Assembly (NCBI GenBank): GCA_937880065.1
Contig: CALFMA010000313.1
Coordinates: 1 to 23,043, forward strand
DNA length: 23,043 bases
DNA from: an uncultured Ruminococcus sp.
GTDB taxonomy: Bacteria; Bacillota_A; Clostridia; Oscillospirales; Ruminococcaceae
Direction of reading: 5' to 3'
Notes under the pieces: generated by a model
The model's database searches: none
What the model was told of the DNA's origin: nothing
The model's input: the letters and a program-made list of their open reading frames with translations, nothing else
Program-made: the position numbers and the translations under genes
In this document: positions 9,062 through 15,481 of the stretch, one piece after another
Position numbering within the stretch: the stretch's first letter is position 1
How the letters are laid out: each line of letters starts with the position of its first letter

Positions 9062-9466
9062 TTGGCACAGCAGAAGGGTAAAAAGGTTTCTACAATCAGA
9101 AGACGTAGAGAGCGTAAGAATATCGAAAGCGGCGCAGTTCATATTCAGTCCACTTTCAACAATACAATCGTTACTATCACTGATACACAGGGTAACGCAA
9201 TTTCATGGGCAAGTGCTGGTGAGCTTGGTTTCAGAGGCTCCAAGAAGTCCACTCCTTTCGCAGCTCAGACAGCTGCTGAAACAGCTGCAAAGGCAGCTAT
9301 GGAGCACGGTCTTAAGTACGTAGAAGTATACGTAAAGGGACCCGGCGCAGGTCGTGAGGCAGCAATCAGAGCACTTCAGACAGTTGGTCTTGAAGTAAGA
9401 ATGATTAAGGACGTAACTCCTATTCCCCACAACGGATGCCGTCCTCCCAAAAGAAGACGTGTCTAA
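9062..9466 (+). CDS. rpsK: 30S ribosomal protein S11
   Basis: The 134-residue product has the S11 core [46 protein letters not shown] and the C-terminal [19 protein letters not shown]11 lies on the 30S platform near the mRNA exit. The start codon is TTG at 9062, placed 7 bases after AAGGAGGT. The nearby ATG at 9055 is out of frame. A TTG in so highly expressed a gene may tune its translation relative to its neighbours. Confidence 0.97.
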   Translation: MAQQKGKKVSTIRRRRERKNIESGAVHIQSTFNNTIVTITDTQGNAISWASAGELGFRGSKKSTPFAAQTAAETAAKAAMEHGLKYVEVYVKGPGAGREAAIRALQTVGLEVRMIKDVTPIPHNGCRPPKRRRV

Positions 9467-9485
9467 TCAAATGGAGGTGTTTTAA

Positions 9486-10085
9486 ATGGCAGTACAGAAG
9501 GAACCAATTCTTAAAAAGTGCAGATATCTGGGCATCAGCCCCGCTGTTCTCGGCGTTTCCAAGAAGGAGTCCATCCGTTTCAAGAACGCTAACAACAGAA
9601 AGAAGATTTCTGAATACGGTCTTCAGCTCAAGGAAAAGCAGAAGCTGAAGTTTATCTACGGCGTACTCGAAAAGCAGTTCTATCACTACTTTGAGATCGC
9701 TTCAAAGATGGAAGGTAAGGCTGGTGACAATCTTATCACTTGCCTCGAAACAAGACTGGACAGCGTTGTGTTCAGAATGGGCCTCGCTCTCACAAGACGT
9801 GAAGCAAGACAGCTCGTTGTTCACAGCCACTACACAGTAAACGGCAAAAAGGTAAATATCCCTTCCTACAGAGTTAAGGTTGGCGATGTTATCGCTCTCA
9901 AGGAGAAGGACAGAACTTCTGAGAAGTTCAAGGCTACAGTTGAAGAAACTAAGGATAGAATCGTTCCTACATGGCTTGACGCTAAGAAGGACGAATTCAG
10001 CGCAACTGTAACTCGTCTTCCCTCAACAGAGGACATCGACTACGAGGTTGCTACACACCTCATCGTCGAGCTTTATTCTAAGTAA
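9486..10085 (+). CDS. rpsD: 30S ribosomal protein S4
   Basis: The 199-residue protein has an N-terminal rRNA-binding region, then LETRLDSVVFRMGLALTRREARQLVVHSHYTVNGKKVNIPSYRVKVGD, the S4 RNA-binding domain. It lacks the N-terminal four-cysteine zinc knuckle, so it is the C-minus form. S4 nucleates 30S assembly and in many bacteria represses its own operon. Here it lies in the alpha operon as in Clostridia generally, whereas Bacillus subtilis has it elsewhere. ATGGAGGTG precedes the ATG. Confidence 0.99.
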   Translation: MAVQKEPILKKCRYLGISPAVLGVSKKESIRFKNANNRKKISEYGLQLKEKQKLKFIYGVLEKQFYHYFEIASKMEGKAGDNLITCLETRLDSVVFRMGLALTRREARQLVVHSHYTVNGKKVNIPSYRVKVGDVIALKEKDRTSEKFKATVEETKDRIVPTWLDAKKDEFSATVTRLPSTEDIDYEVATHLIVELYSK

Positions 10086-10145
10086 TCGGCTGATTGCTGA
10101 GATATACAGACTCGTAAAATTTAATTGCGAAACAGGAGGGTTTTT

Positions 10146-11111
10146 ATGCTGGAAAAAATCAACAAGCCGGATATCGACATTGTCGAGCTTAAAAGTGACG
10201 GCAAATACGGCAAATTCGTTTTAGCACCGCTTGAGCGTGGATATGGTATAACTCTTGGAAACAGCCTCAGACGTGTGCTGCTCTCCTCACTTCCCGGTGT
10301 TGCGGTAACATCTGTAAAGCTTTCGGGCAAAGATGGTACTATACACCATGAGTTGTCAACAATTCCAGGCGTTAAAGAAGACGTTACGGAAATTATCCTT
10401 AGCATTAAAGGTCTTACAGCTAAGCTTTACGGTGACGGTCCAAAGACTGTTTACATTGAAGCAGAAGGCGAATGTGAGATTACAGCAGGGGATATAAAGG
10501 CTGACTCCGAGGTGAACATTCTTGATCCCGGTATGCACATTGCTACACTGGGCAAGGACGCAAAGCTCTACATGGAAATCACAATCGACAGAGGCAGAGG
10601 ATATGTTTCCGCAGAGAGAAACAAGAAGCAGGTAAATCTTCCTGTTGATGTTATCGCTGTTGACAGCATCTACACCCCTGTACTTAAAGTGAACTACACA
10701 GTAGAGGACACACGTCTTGGACAGGTTACGGACTATGACAAGCTGACTATGGAGGTTTGGACAGATGGTACAATCTCCGCTAAGGAAGCACTTTCACAGG
10801 CTGCAAATCTTCTCAATGAGCATCTGAAGCTCTTTATCGACCTTTCAGAGGAAGCAGGTCTTGCTGAAATCCTCGTAGAAAAGGACGAAAAGGGCAAGGA
10901 AAAGATTCTTGAGATGACAATTGAAGACCTTGATCTCTCAGTTCGTTCATTCAACTGTCTGAAGCGTGCGGGAATTAATACAGTAGATGACCTCATCAAC
11001 AAGTCTGAGGAAGAAATGATGAAGGTAAGAAACCTTGGAAAGAAGTCCTTCGACGAGGTCAAGGAGAAGCTCCAGTCACTGGGTTTTGACCTCTCCTCAG
11101 AGGAAGAATAA
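10146..11111 (+). CDS. rpoA: DNA-directed RNA polymerase subunit alpha
   Basis: The 321-residue subunit has the N-terminal dimerisation domain with [20 protein letters not shown] near residues 31-50. The alpha-CTD is near residues 245-315 ([25 protein letters not shown], then [16 protein letters not shown]) and contacts UP elements and activators. The alpha dimer is the assembly platform for beta and beta-prime. I chose the ATG at 10146, 5 bases after AGGAGGG. A TTG at 10125 would add seven unconserved residues. The 60-base gap upstream is wider than most in this operon. Confidence 0.99.
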   Translation: MLEKINKPDIDIVELKSDGKYGKFVLAPLERGYGITLGNSLRRVLLSSLPGVAVTSVKLSGKDGTIHHELSTIPGVKEDVTEIILSIKGLTAKLYGDGPKTVYIEAEGECEITAGDIKADSEVNILDPGMHIATLGKDAKLYMEITIDRGRGYVSAERNKKQVNLPVDVIAVDSIYTPVLKVNYTVEDTRLGQVTDYDKLTMEVWTDGTISAKEALSQAANLLNEHLKLFIDLSEEAGLAEILVEKDEKGKEKILEMTIEDLDLSVRSFNCLKRAGINTVDDLINKSEEEMMKVRNLGKKSFDEVKEKLQSLGFDLSSEEE

Positions 11112-11119
11112 TAAACGAA

Positions 11120-11154
11120 CCTGTCTACAGGGCAGGATTACTATCACTTATAAT
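11120..11154 (+). promoter_or_regulatory. Small hairpin and possible -10 box between rpoA and rplQ
   Basis: In the 60-base gap, bases 11120-11125 (CCTGTC) can pair with 11131-11136 (GGCAGG) around a five-base loop, with one G-U pair. A TATAAT follows at 11149-11154. There is no convincing -35 hexamer 16-18 bases upstream and no T-tract. This could be a weak internal promoter, an RNA-processing site or nothing. Confidence 0.25.
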
Positions 11155-11171
11155 GAAAAGGAGTGAAATAC

Positions 11172-11516
11172 ATGCCGGGTACAAGAAAGCTGGGCAGAAC
11201 ATCTGACCACAGAAAGGCAATGCTCAGAGGCATGGTAACTTTCCTTCTCGAAAACGGTCAGATTGAAACTACCGTTACAAGAGCTAAGGAAGTTCGTGCT
11301 GTTGCAGAGAAGATGATTACTATCGGTAAGAACAACGATCTGCACTCCAAGCGTCAGGTAATGGCTTACGTAACAAAGGAAGCTGTTGCTAAGAAGCTTT
11401 TCGATGAGATTGCTCCCAAGTATGCTGAGAAGAACGGTGGTTACACACAGATCATCAAGATCGGCCCCCGTCGTGGCGACGCTGCTGAGATGGCTATCAT
11501 CAAGCTTGCTGACTAA
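11172..11516 (+). CDS. rplQ: 50S ribosomal protein L17
   Basis: The 114-residue protein opens [34 protein letters not shown] and has the [25 protein letters not shown] ending. L17 lies near the bottom of the 50S exit tunnel. The ATG at 11172 follows AAAAGGAGTG. A GTG at 11163 lies within that site. rplQ is the last gene of the cluster and is followed by a strong terminator. In many Clostridia the next genes are ecf transporter genes and truA, but here the next gene is dnaA. Confidence 0.98.
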   Translation: MPGTRKLGRTSDHRKAMLRGMVTFLLENGQIETTVTRAKEVRAVAEKMITIGKNNDLHSKRQVMAYVTKEAVAKKLFDEIAPKYAEKNGGYTQIIKIGPRRGDAAEMAIIKLAD

Positions 11517-11540
11517 TTAATTAATTAATATATAAGAAAA

Positions 11541-11564
11541 GCCGTCCGTAAGGGCGGTTTTTTT
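11541..11564 (+). terminator. Rho-independent terminator of the S10-spc-alpha cluster
   Basis: CCGTCC at 11542-11547 pairs with GGGCGG at 11552-11557 (one G-U pair) around a GTAA tetraloop, followed directly by seven T residues at 11558-11564. It begins about 25 bases after the rplQ stop. The form is classical and no later gene on this strand lies within 600 bases. Confidence 0.9.
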
Positions 11565-11582
11565 ATGTGTGATTATTTTAAG

Positions 11583-11624
11583 AGCCATTAGCTTTTAGCC
11601 GTTAGCCATTAGCCATTAGCTAAT
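11583..11624 (+). repeat. AGCCATT-type heptamer tandem array
   Basis: Five full 7-bp units plus a sixth divergent one read AGCCATT, AGCTTTT, AGCCGTT, AGCCATT, AGCCATT, AGCTAAT in strict 7-bp phase. The final part, 11613-11626, is a perfect 14-bp palindrome (CCATTAGCTAATGG). The array is mirrored by an inverted array at 11785-11840. It encodes nothing. Confidence 0.85.
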
Positions 11625-11675
11625 GGGTACGGTGGTTCTTCGGTGAGTCGTAGATTTTGTTTTGTTATATAATTT

Positions 11676-11702
11676 GTAGGGACACAGCGTGATGTGTCCG
11701 CA
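11676..11702 (+). repeat. GTAGG palindromic element, copy 1
   Basis: The element starts GTAGGGACACA and ends TGTGTCCGC. The arms GGACACA (11680-11686) and TGTGTCC (11693-11699) form a 7-bp stem with a six-base loop. Similar units with the same outer GTAGG and CCG but different palindrome cores occur at 11737-11762, 17238-17261 and 19874-19898. It has no T-tract, so it is not a standard terminator. Confidence 0.7.
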
Positions 11703-11736
11703 ATTTCAATACAAAATTCTGATTTTCCGATAATCT

Positions 11737-11762
11737 CACGGGCGGATAATATCCGCTCCTAC
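11737..11762 (-). repeat. GTAGG palindromic element, copy 2 (inverted)
   Basis: Read on the minus strand this begins GTAGGAGCGGATA and closes with TATCCGCCCGTG. The core at 11742-11756 is a 15-base palindrome, GCGGATA-A-TATCCGC. It faces copy 1 across 34 bases, so the two elements and the two heptamer arrays around them form a mirrored nest. Confidence 0.7.
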
Positions 11763-11784
11763 GAAATATATCTGCCGTCCAAAA

Positions 11785-11840
11785 AGCTAACAGCTAACGG
11801 CTAAAGGCTAAAAGCTAACAGCTAATGGCTAACAACTAAC
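11785..11840 (-). repeat. Inverted heptamer array, eight units
   Basis: Eight consecutive 7-bp units fit (A/G)GCTAA(C/A/T) without a gap, the last one degenerate (AACTAAC). On the minus strand they read TTAGCC/TTAGCT, the same unit as the array at 11583-11624. The two arrays could pair over some 35 bases with a loop of about 160 bases. Confidence 0.85.
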
Positions 11841-11853
11841 AAATGTAAAAAAA

Positions 11854-12091
11854 GGTTGAAAACTACCCCTTTATTTATCCACAGGCTGTTGAAAAGTTGA
11901 AAAACTATGTTGAAAACCTGTTGTATTTCACACTTTCAACACACTAATTCTTCCAAATATACCGTTATTCGACCTATTTTTTCAACTGAATCAACGCTTT
12001 CAACACTCTTTTCAACAATACGTCAAATCCTATGTGGAAATCCCGCTTTTTTTCTCTACATTTTTTCAGTTTATCCCTTGCTTTTTCAACA
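11854..12091. promoter_or_regulatory. DnaA-box-like cluster upstream of dnaA
   Basis: One textbook DnaA box, TTATCCACA, is at 11875-11883. Around it are four exact copies of TTTTCAACA or its complement TGTTGAAAA (11887-11895, 11908-11916, 12009-12017, 12083-12091). Five copies with one mismatch lie at 11854-11862, 11895-11903, 11933-11941, 11979-11987 and 11997-12005. TTTTCAACA differs from TTATCCACA at two positions. The density in non-coding DNA beside dnaA suggests these bind DnaA. A bipartite origin with boxes on both sides of dnaA is known in Bacillus. Confidence 0.7.
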
Positions 12092-12106
12092 GTCTTATGT
12101 TATAAT
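12078..12106 (+). promoter_or_regulatory. dnaA promoter with extended -10
   Basis: A -10 TATAAT at 12101-12106 is preceded by TGT, giving the extended TGnTATAAT form. A weak -35 TTGCTT at 12078-12083 is separated by exactly 17 bases. Transcription would start near 12113, leaving a leader of about 75 bases. The DnaA-box-like TTTTCAACA at 12083-12091 lies inside the promoter spacer, so DnaA binding would be expected to repress the gene. Confidence 0.75.
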
Positions 12107-12124
12107 ATAAGTATATTATTATAG

Positions 12125-12175
12125 GAGAGTATCGTTTTTTTGAAAAAATCTCCGCTACTCCCGACTATTTTTTTT
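12125..12175 (+). promoter_or_regulatory. Hairpin plus T-tract in the dnaA leader
   Basis: GAGTA at 12127-12131 can pair with TACTC at 12156-12160, extended inward by CG/CG (12133-12134 with 12153-12154). An inner T6/A6 stem is at 12135-12140 and 12143-12148. Eight T residues follow at 12168-12175, just before the GGAGGT of dnaA. This resembles a leader terminator, but the stem is imperfect and AT-rich. Confidence 0.35.
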
Positions 12176-12188
12176 ATGGAGGTTAAAA

Positions 12189-13562
12189 ATGAATTCCTTT
12201 ACTGAATTATTCGACAGCGTAAAAAAATATTGCCTGGAAAATAAAAAAGTCCCAAATGTAGCCATTACTACATGGCTCAATCCCCTGACTCCTGTCAGCT
12301 TTGACGGTGAAAACGCTGTTTTTAGCGTTCTTACTGAGTTCCAGCAGGATATTGTTATGAACAAATACGCCGAAACACTTAAAGAGGCATTTTTCGAAAT
12401 GCTCGGTCTTAACATAAATATTATAATCAACGTAGCATCAAATACAAGCGAGCCTGCTGCTCAGATTCCCACCGCTGAAGAACTTGAAAAGAAAAATGCA
12501 GAACTTGAACAGTCATACAAATTCGCAAACTATGACTACACTTTCGATACATTTATCGAGGGTCCCTCCAACAGCTTTGCCCTTGCCTGCTCTAAGTCAG
12601 TTGCAAAAAATTGCGGCGAAAACGACGTTTCAGGCTATAATCCGCTGTTTATCTACGGTCCGTCGGGAATGGGAAAAACTCACCTTATCACAGCTATCGC
12701 AAATGAGGTAAGAGAAAGACGCCCCGAATATAACATCGTTTACATCACAAGCGAAACTTTCGGAAACGACCTTATCGCAGCTATTCAGAAAAACCAGATT
12801 TCTGATTTCCACGAAAAATACAGAAATGCCGACGTTCTCCTCATTGACGATATTCAGTTCTTTGCAGGAAAAGAGCGTATGCAGGAAGAATTTTTCCATA
12901 CATTCTACAAGCTTCATCAGGAGGGAAAGCAGATTGTAATTACATCTGATAAGCCTCCAAAGGAGCTTATTACCCTTGAAGCTCGTCTTCGTACACGTTT
13001 TGAGGGCGGACTTATTGCAGATATTTCTGCTCCCGATTTTGAAACAAGACTTGCAATTATTACAAGAAAGAGCGAGCTTTTAAATCTCAAAATGCCTGCT
13101 GAGGTATCCGAATTTATGGCAAACCGCCTTAAATCCAATATCCGTCAGCTTGAAGGTGCAGTTCTTCGTCTTAAAGCACTCAACCACTTCGCAGGAAGCC
13201 CTATTACAATTTCAATGGCGCAGAGCGTAATCAGAGATATTCTTACAGATGATCAGCCTATTCCGATCACTGTTGAAAAGATTATTGCTGAAGTTTCTAC
13301 TGTTTACGGAGTTTCACCTGAGGATTTACGTTCAAATAAGCGTTCATCACAGATTTCAAATGCCCGTAAAGTTGCAATTTACGTTGTAAGAGAAATCACA
13401 CAGATGCCTCTTGCTTCAATCGGAACAGAATTCGGCGGACGTGACCATTCTACTATCGTTTATTCCGTAAACAGTATTATGGCTTCAATCGAAAAAGACC
13501 AGAATCTCAGCAATCTTGTAAACGATATTATCAAGAATATCCGTGACAAGAGCAAGGGTTGA
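12189..13562 (+). CDS. dnaA: Chromosomal replication initiator protein DnaA
   Basis: The 457-residue AAA+ initiator binds DnaA boxes and opens the origin. Domain I is about residues 1-85, then a short linker. The AAA+ core has Walker A GPSGMGKT (157-164), Walker B VLLIDD (216-221) and the arginine-containing box EARLRTRFEGG. Domain IV (about 363-450) carries the helix-turn-helix and the signature GGRDHSTIVYS. Arg385, Asp419, His420 and Thr422 match the E. coli base-contact residues Arg399, Asp433, His434 and Thr436, but Ser421 replaces Thr435. ATG follows GGAGGT. Its upstream neighbour is rplQ rather than the usual divergent rpmH. Confidence 0.99.
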   Translation: MNSFTELFDSVKKYCLENKKVPNVAITTWLNPLTPVSFDGENAVFSVLTEFQQDIVMNKYAETLKEAFFEMLGLNINIIINVASNTSEPAAQIPTAEELEKKNAELEQSYKFANYDYTFDTFIEGPSNSFALACSKSVAKNCGENDVSGYNPLFIYGPSGMGKTHLITAIANEVRERRPEYNIVYITSETFGNDLIAAIQKNQISDFHEKYRNADVLLIDDIQFFAGKERMQEEFFHTFYKLHQEGKQIVITSDKPPKELITLEARLRTRFEGGLIADISAPDFETRLAIITRKSELLNLKMPAEVSEFMANRLKSNIRQLEGAVLRLKALNHFAGSPITISMAQSVIRDILTDDQPIPITVEKIIAEVSTVYGVSPEDLRSNKRSSQISNARKVAIYVVREITQMPLASIGTEFGGRDHSTIVYSVNSIMASIEKDQNLSNLVNDIIKNIRDKSKG

Positions 13563-13647
13563 TAAAAAGGGGAATTGGCACCGTAATTTCAACAATCCTG
13601 TTGAAAGCTTTCCAATGGCAATTAACAAATTTCCCACGCTGTTTTAA

Positions 13648-13921
13648 TGTCGAAATTGTTGAAAACCCGACTTTCAACTAAGTTTTCAACACTCTGTTTA
13701 AAACTCGGTGGAAAACTTAAAACTCCATTCACTTACGGTATAATCAGAAAAAATCCCAGATGAGCAAAAACAGATTTCCCCACTTTTCAACGGCATAAAC
13801 TTTTCAACATTTCACAGCCTGTCAGTAATTATATTAAAAAAATTACCATAAAATCGCAATTCAACAGAATTTTCCACTTTTCTTAAACTTCAACTCCACA
13901 ATTCTCAACTCTTTCGACAAA
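13648..13921. promoter_or_regulatory. Two Spo0A-box-like sites in oriC
   Basis: TTCGACAAA at 13913-13921 is the exact complement of the Spo0A box TTTGTCGAA. TGTCGAA at 13648-13654 matches the box core on the plus strand, three bases before a TTGTTGAAAA site. In B. subtilis Spo0A binds oriC next to DnaA boxes and restrains initiation. Whether this organism has Spo0A is unknown from the window. One or two core matches could arise by chance. Confidence 0.3.
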
Positions 13922-14023
13922 AATTTTCCGTGATAAAAAATTCCAAACATTCCCCACAATTTAACAACAACGGATTGTGGACGAGCTTTTGGCTGAATTT
14001 CGGAAAAAATCGGACATACTAAC

Positions 14024-14090
14024 TTTTCAACAGCCCCTACTACTACTACTATTTTTATATTACTTATCTTATATCTTATTTTGATTTTTC
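14024..14090 (+). promoter_or_regulatory. Basal origin unwinding element: box, GC patch, DnaA-trios, DUE
   Basis: TTTTCAACA at 14024-14032 is followed without a gap by GCCC (14033-14036) and then five perfect CTA triplets (14037-14051). Beyond this lies almost pure A/T sequence. CTA on this strand is 3'-GAT-5' on the other, the consensus DnaA-trio on which DnaA assembles along single-stranded DNA. The layout box, short GC patch, trios, AT-rich duplex unwinding element is that described for B. subtilis and other bacteria. Confidence 0.82.
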
Positions 14091-14129
14091 TTGACTTAAC
14101 TTATCATAACTTATCTTAGCTTATCACAT
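14090..14129 (+). repeat. 10-bp phased CTTATC repeats in the unwinding region
   Basis: CTTATCATAA, CTTATCTTAG and CTTATCACAT follow each other at 14100, 14110 and 14120 in exact 10-bp phase. They are preceded by a degenerate unit CTTGACTTAA at 14090. An isolated CTTATC is at 14063. The period is close to one helical turn. The TTGACT at 14091-14096 could also be a -35 for dnaN, but I found no matching -10. Confidence 0.6.
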
Positions 14130-14192
14130 ATAACCCGAACCTGTTGAAAACTTCGTCTGAAAACATACACCTTACAGGAGGTATTTATATAA

Positions 14193-15296
14193 ATGAGATT
14201 TATTTGCAAAAAAACAGAACTTAGCGACGCTATTACAAATATTTCAAGAGTAGTTCCTCAGAAATCCACAATTCCTGCTCTTGAAGGTATAAAATTAAAA
14301 ATCACTCCGGGAAATGCAGAACTTACTGCATATAACCTTGAAATGGGTATCAGAACAAATATCAAGGCTGAAACATCAGACAGCGGTGAATTTGTTCTCA
14401 ACAGCAGACTTTTCAGCGAATTTACAAAGAAAATGGCTGGAGAGGAAATTATTTTCACAATTGATGAAAATAACGTAATTCATCTTTCATCAGAAGCTAC
14501 AGATTGCGATTTCTCTGTAATGTCAGCAGATGAATATCCCGATTTACCGGTAATTGATTCAAAGAGAAGCTTTTCAGTTCCACAGAATACTCTCCGTTCA
14601 ATGATTAATATGACAAGCTATGCTGTGGCACAGAACGAAAATAAGCCTATTTTTACAGGTGAACTTTTCGACATTGACGCTGAAAGCTTCACAATGGTTG
14701 CTATTGACGGTTTCAGACTTGCTATAAGAAATGAAACTATCAGCAACAGCGAAAATTTCAATTTTGTAGTTCCTAAAAAGGCATTAATGGAAGTTTCAAC
14801 TCTTATCCGTGAGGATTGCTCCGAAAACTGCCTTATAAGCGTAAATGACAGACATATTATGTTTGAGATTAATAACTTTATTATTATCTCACGTCTGCTT
14901 GAGGGAGTTTTCCACAATTACAGAATGAGTATTCCCACAGGTCATAAGACAGAAGTTTTCATCAGCAAAAAGGACTTTTCCGCAAGTCTTGAAAGATGCG
15001 CTCTTATTATTGATGAGAAAAATAAATGTCCTATCCGCTGTGAAATTGGCAACGGCGTTATGAAAATCAACTGCAAGACAGCTATCGGTAAGGTTAACGA
15101 TGTAATTTCTGCCGATATTTCGGGAGAAGCTGTTACTATCGGCTTTAATACACGTCTTATGCTTGAAGCTTTAAAGGCTGCCGAGGGCGATAAAGTCAGA
15201 ATTCGCCTTAACGGTGCAATGAAGGTAATTGAAATTCTCCCACCTATGGGCGAAAACTACATTTTCCTTGTTATGCCTATTCAGCTTAAAAATTAA
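14193..15296 (+). CDS. dnaN: DNA polymerase III beta subunit (sliding clamp)
   Basis: The 367-residue protein fits the three-domain clamp that dimerises around DNA and tethers polymerase III. It starts MRFICKKTELSDAITNISRVVPQKSTIPALEGIKL and includes the clamp-like TAYNLEMGI and MPMGENYIFLVMP-type ends. The extreme C-terminus is VMPIQLKN, where many clamps have Met-Pro-x-Arg near the ligand cleft. The ATG lies 11 bases after AGGAGG, with an AT-rich spacer that is longer than most here. Its position after oriC is canonical. Confidence 0.98.
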   Translation: MRFICKKTELSDAITNISRVVPQKSTIPALEGIKLKITPGNAELTAYNLEMGIRTNIKAETSDSGEFVLNSRLFSEFTKKMAGEEIIFTIDENNVIHLSSEATDCDFSVMSADEYPDLPVIDSKRSFSVPQNTLRSMINMTSYAVAQNENKPIFTGELFDIDAESFTMVAIDGFRLAIRNETISNSENFNFVVPKKALMEVSTLIREDCSENCLISVNDRHIMFEINNFIIISRLLEGVFHNYRMSIPTGHKTEVFISKKDFSASLERCALIIDEKNKCPIRCEIGNGVMKINCKTAIGKVNDVISADISGEAVTIGFNTRLMLEALKAAEGDKVRIRLNGAMKVIEILPPMGENYIFLVMPIQLKN

Positions 15297-15297
15297 G

Positions 15298-15318
15298 AGC
15301 CTATAGCTTTTAGCCTTT
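15298..15318 (+). repeat. AGCC heptamers, three units
   Basis: AGCCTAT, AGCTTTT and AGCCTTT follow in 7-bp phase directly after the dnaN stop. This is the same unit as the array at 11583-11624. Inverted units AGCTAAC and GGCTTAA lie at 15524-15537, on the far side of the hairpin element. Confidence 0.6.
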
Positions 15319-15320
15319 AG

Positions 15321-15481
15321 GGAACCTCTAAAAACCTCCCTCACGGCGAACTTTCTATGACAAATATCATTTCCTGCGTTGACAAACCTTGCAATACATC
15401 AAGTATTACTGCGGTTTGTCGCCTTGTAACTGATATTTGTCATATACGAAATTTCGCTCGTGTTCCGGTTTTTAGAGAACC
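15321..15481. mobile_element. 161-bp MITE-like long inverted repeat
   Basis: The arms pair in nested blocks around a centre near 15400. CTCTAAAAACC (15326-15336) pairs with 15467-15477, TATGACAAATATCA (15356-15369) with 15431-15444, GACAAACC (15381-15388) with 15413-15420, and AATAC (15393-15397) with 15403-15407. CCTTTAG flanks both ends (15314-15320 and 15482-15488), as a target duplication would. It encodes no protein and has no T-tract, so a small non-autonomous transposable element is the best reading. A structured RNA is possible. Confidence 0.6.

Larger units (their letters stand above)
13563..14192. other. Replication origin (oriC), dnaA-dnaN spacer
   Basis: This 630-bp AT-rich spacer has no gene. 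It carries five exact TTTTCAACA/TGTTGAAAA sites (13657-13665, 13683-13691, 13801-13809, 14024-14032, 14142-14150) and one-mismatch copies at 13586-13594, 13599-13607 and 13784-13792. Weaker TTTTCCACT (13870-13878) and TTCCCCACA (13950-13958) resemble standard boxes. The first two sites form a perfect inverted pair, TTTCAACA-atcc-TGTTGAAA. A basal unwinding element follows at 14024-14130. Position, box density and the unwinding signature together make this the origin. Confidence 0.88.

Noticed and set aside
10086..10145. Internal promoter before rpoA
   Set aside because: TTGCTG and TAAAAT are present but are only 15 bases apart, too short for a convincing promoter.
11583..11840. CRISPR array
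   Set aside because: The repeat units are 7 bp with no spacers and the two arrays are inverted to each other. There are no cas genes.
12489..13279. TGTTGAAAA at 13271 inside dnaA as a further DnaA box
   Set aside because: It is an exact match but encodes Val-Glu-Lys codons in DnaA. Such matches also occur in other coding regions, so I counted only the non-coding sites.
14091..14134. dnaN promoter from TTGACT at 14091
   Set aside because: No acceptable -10 hexamer lies 16-18 bases downstream. The candidates TCTTAG and TATAAC are badly placed or poor.
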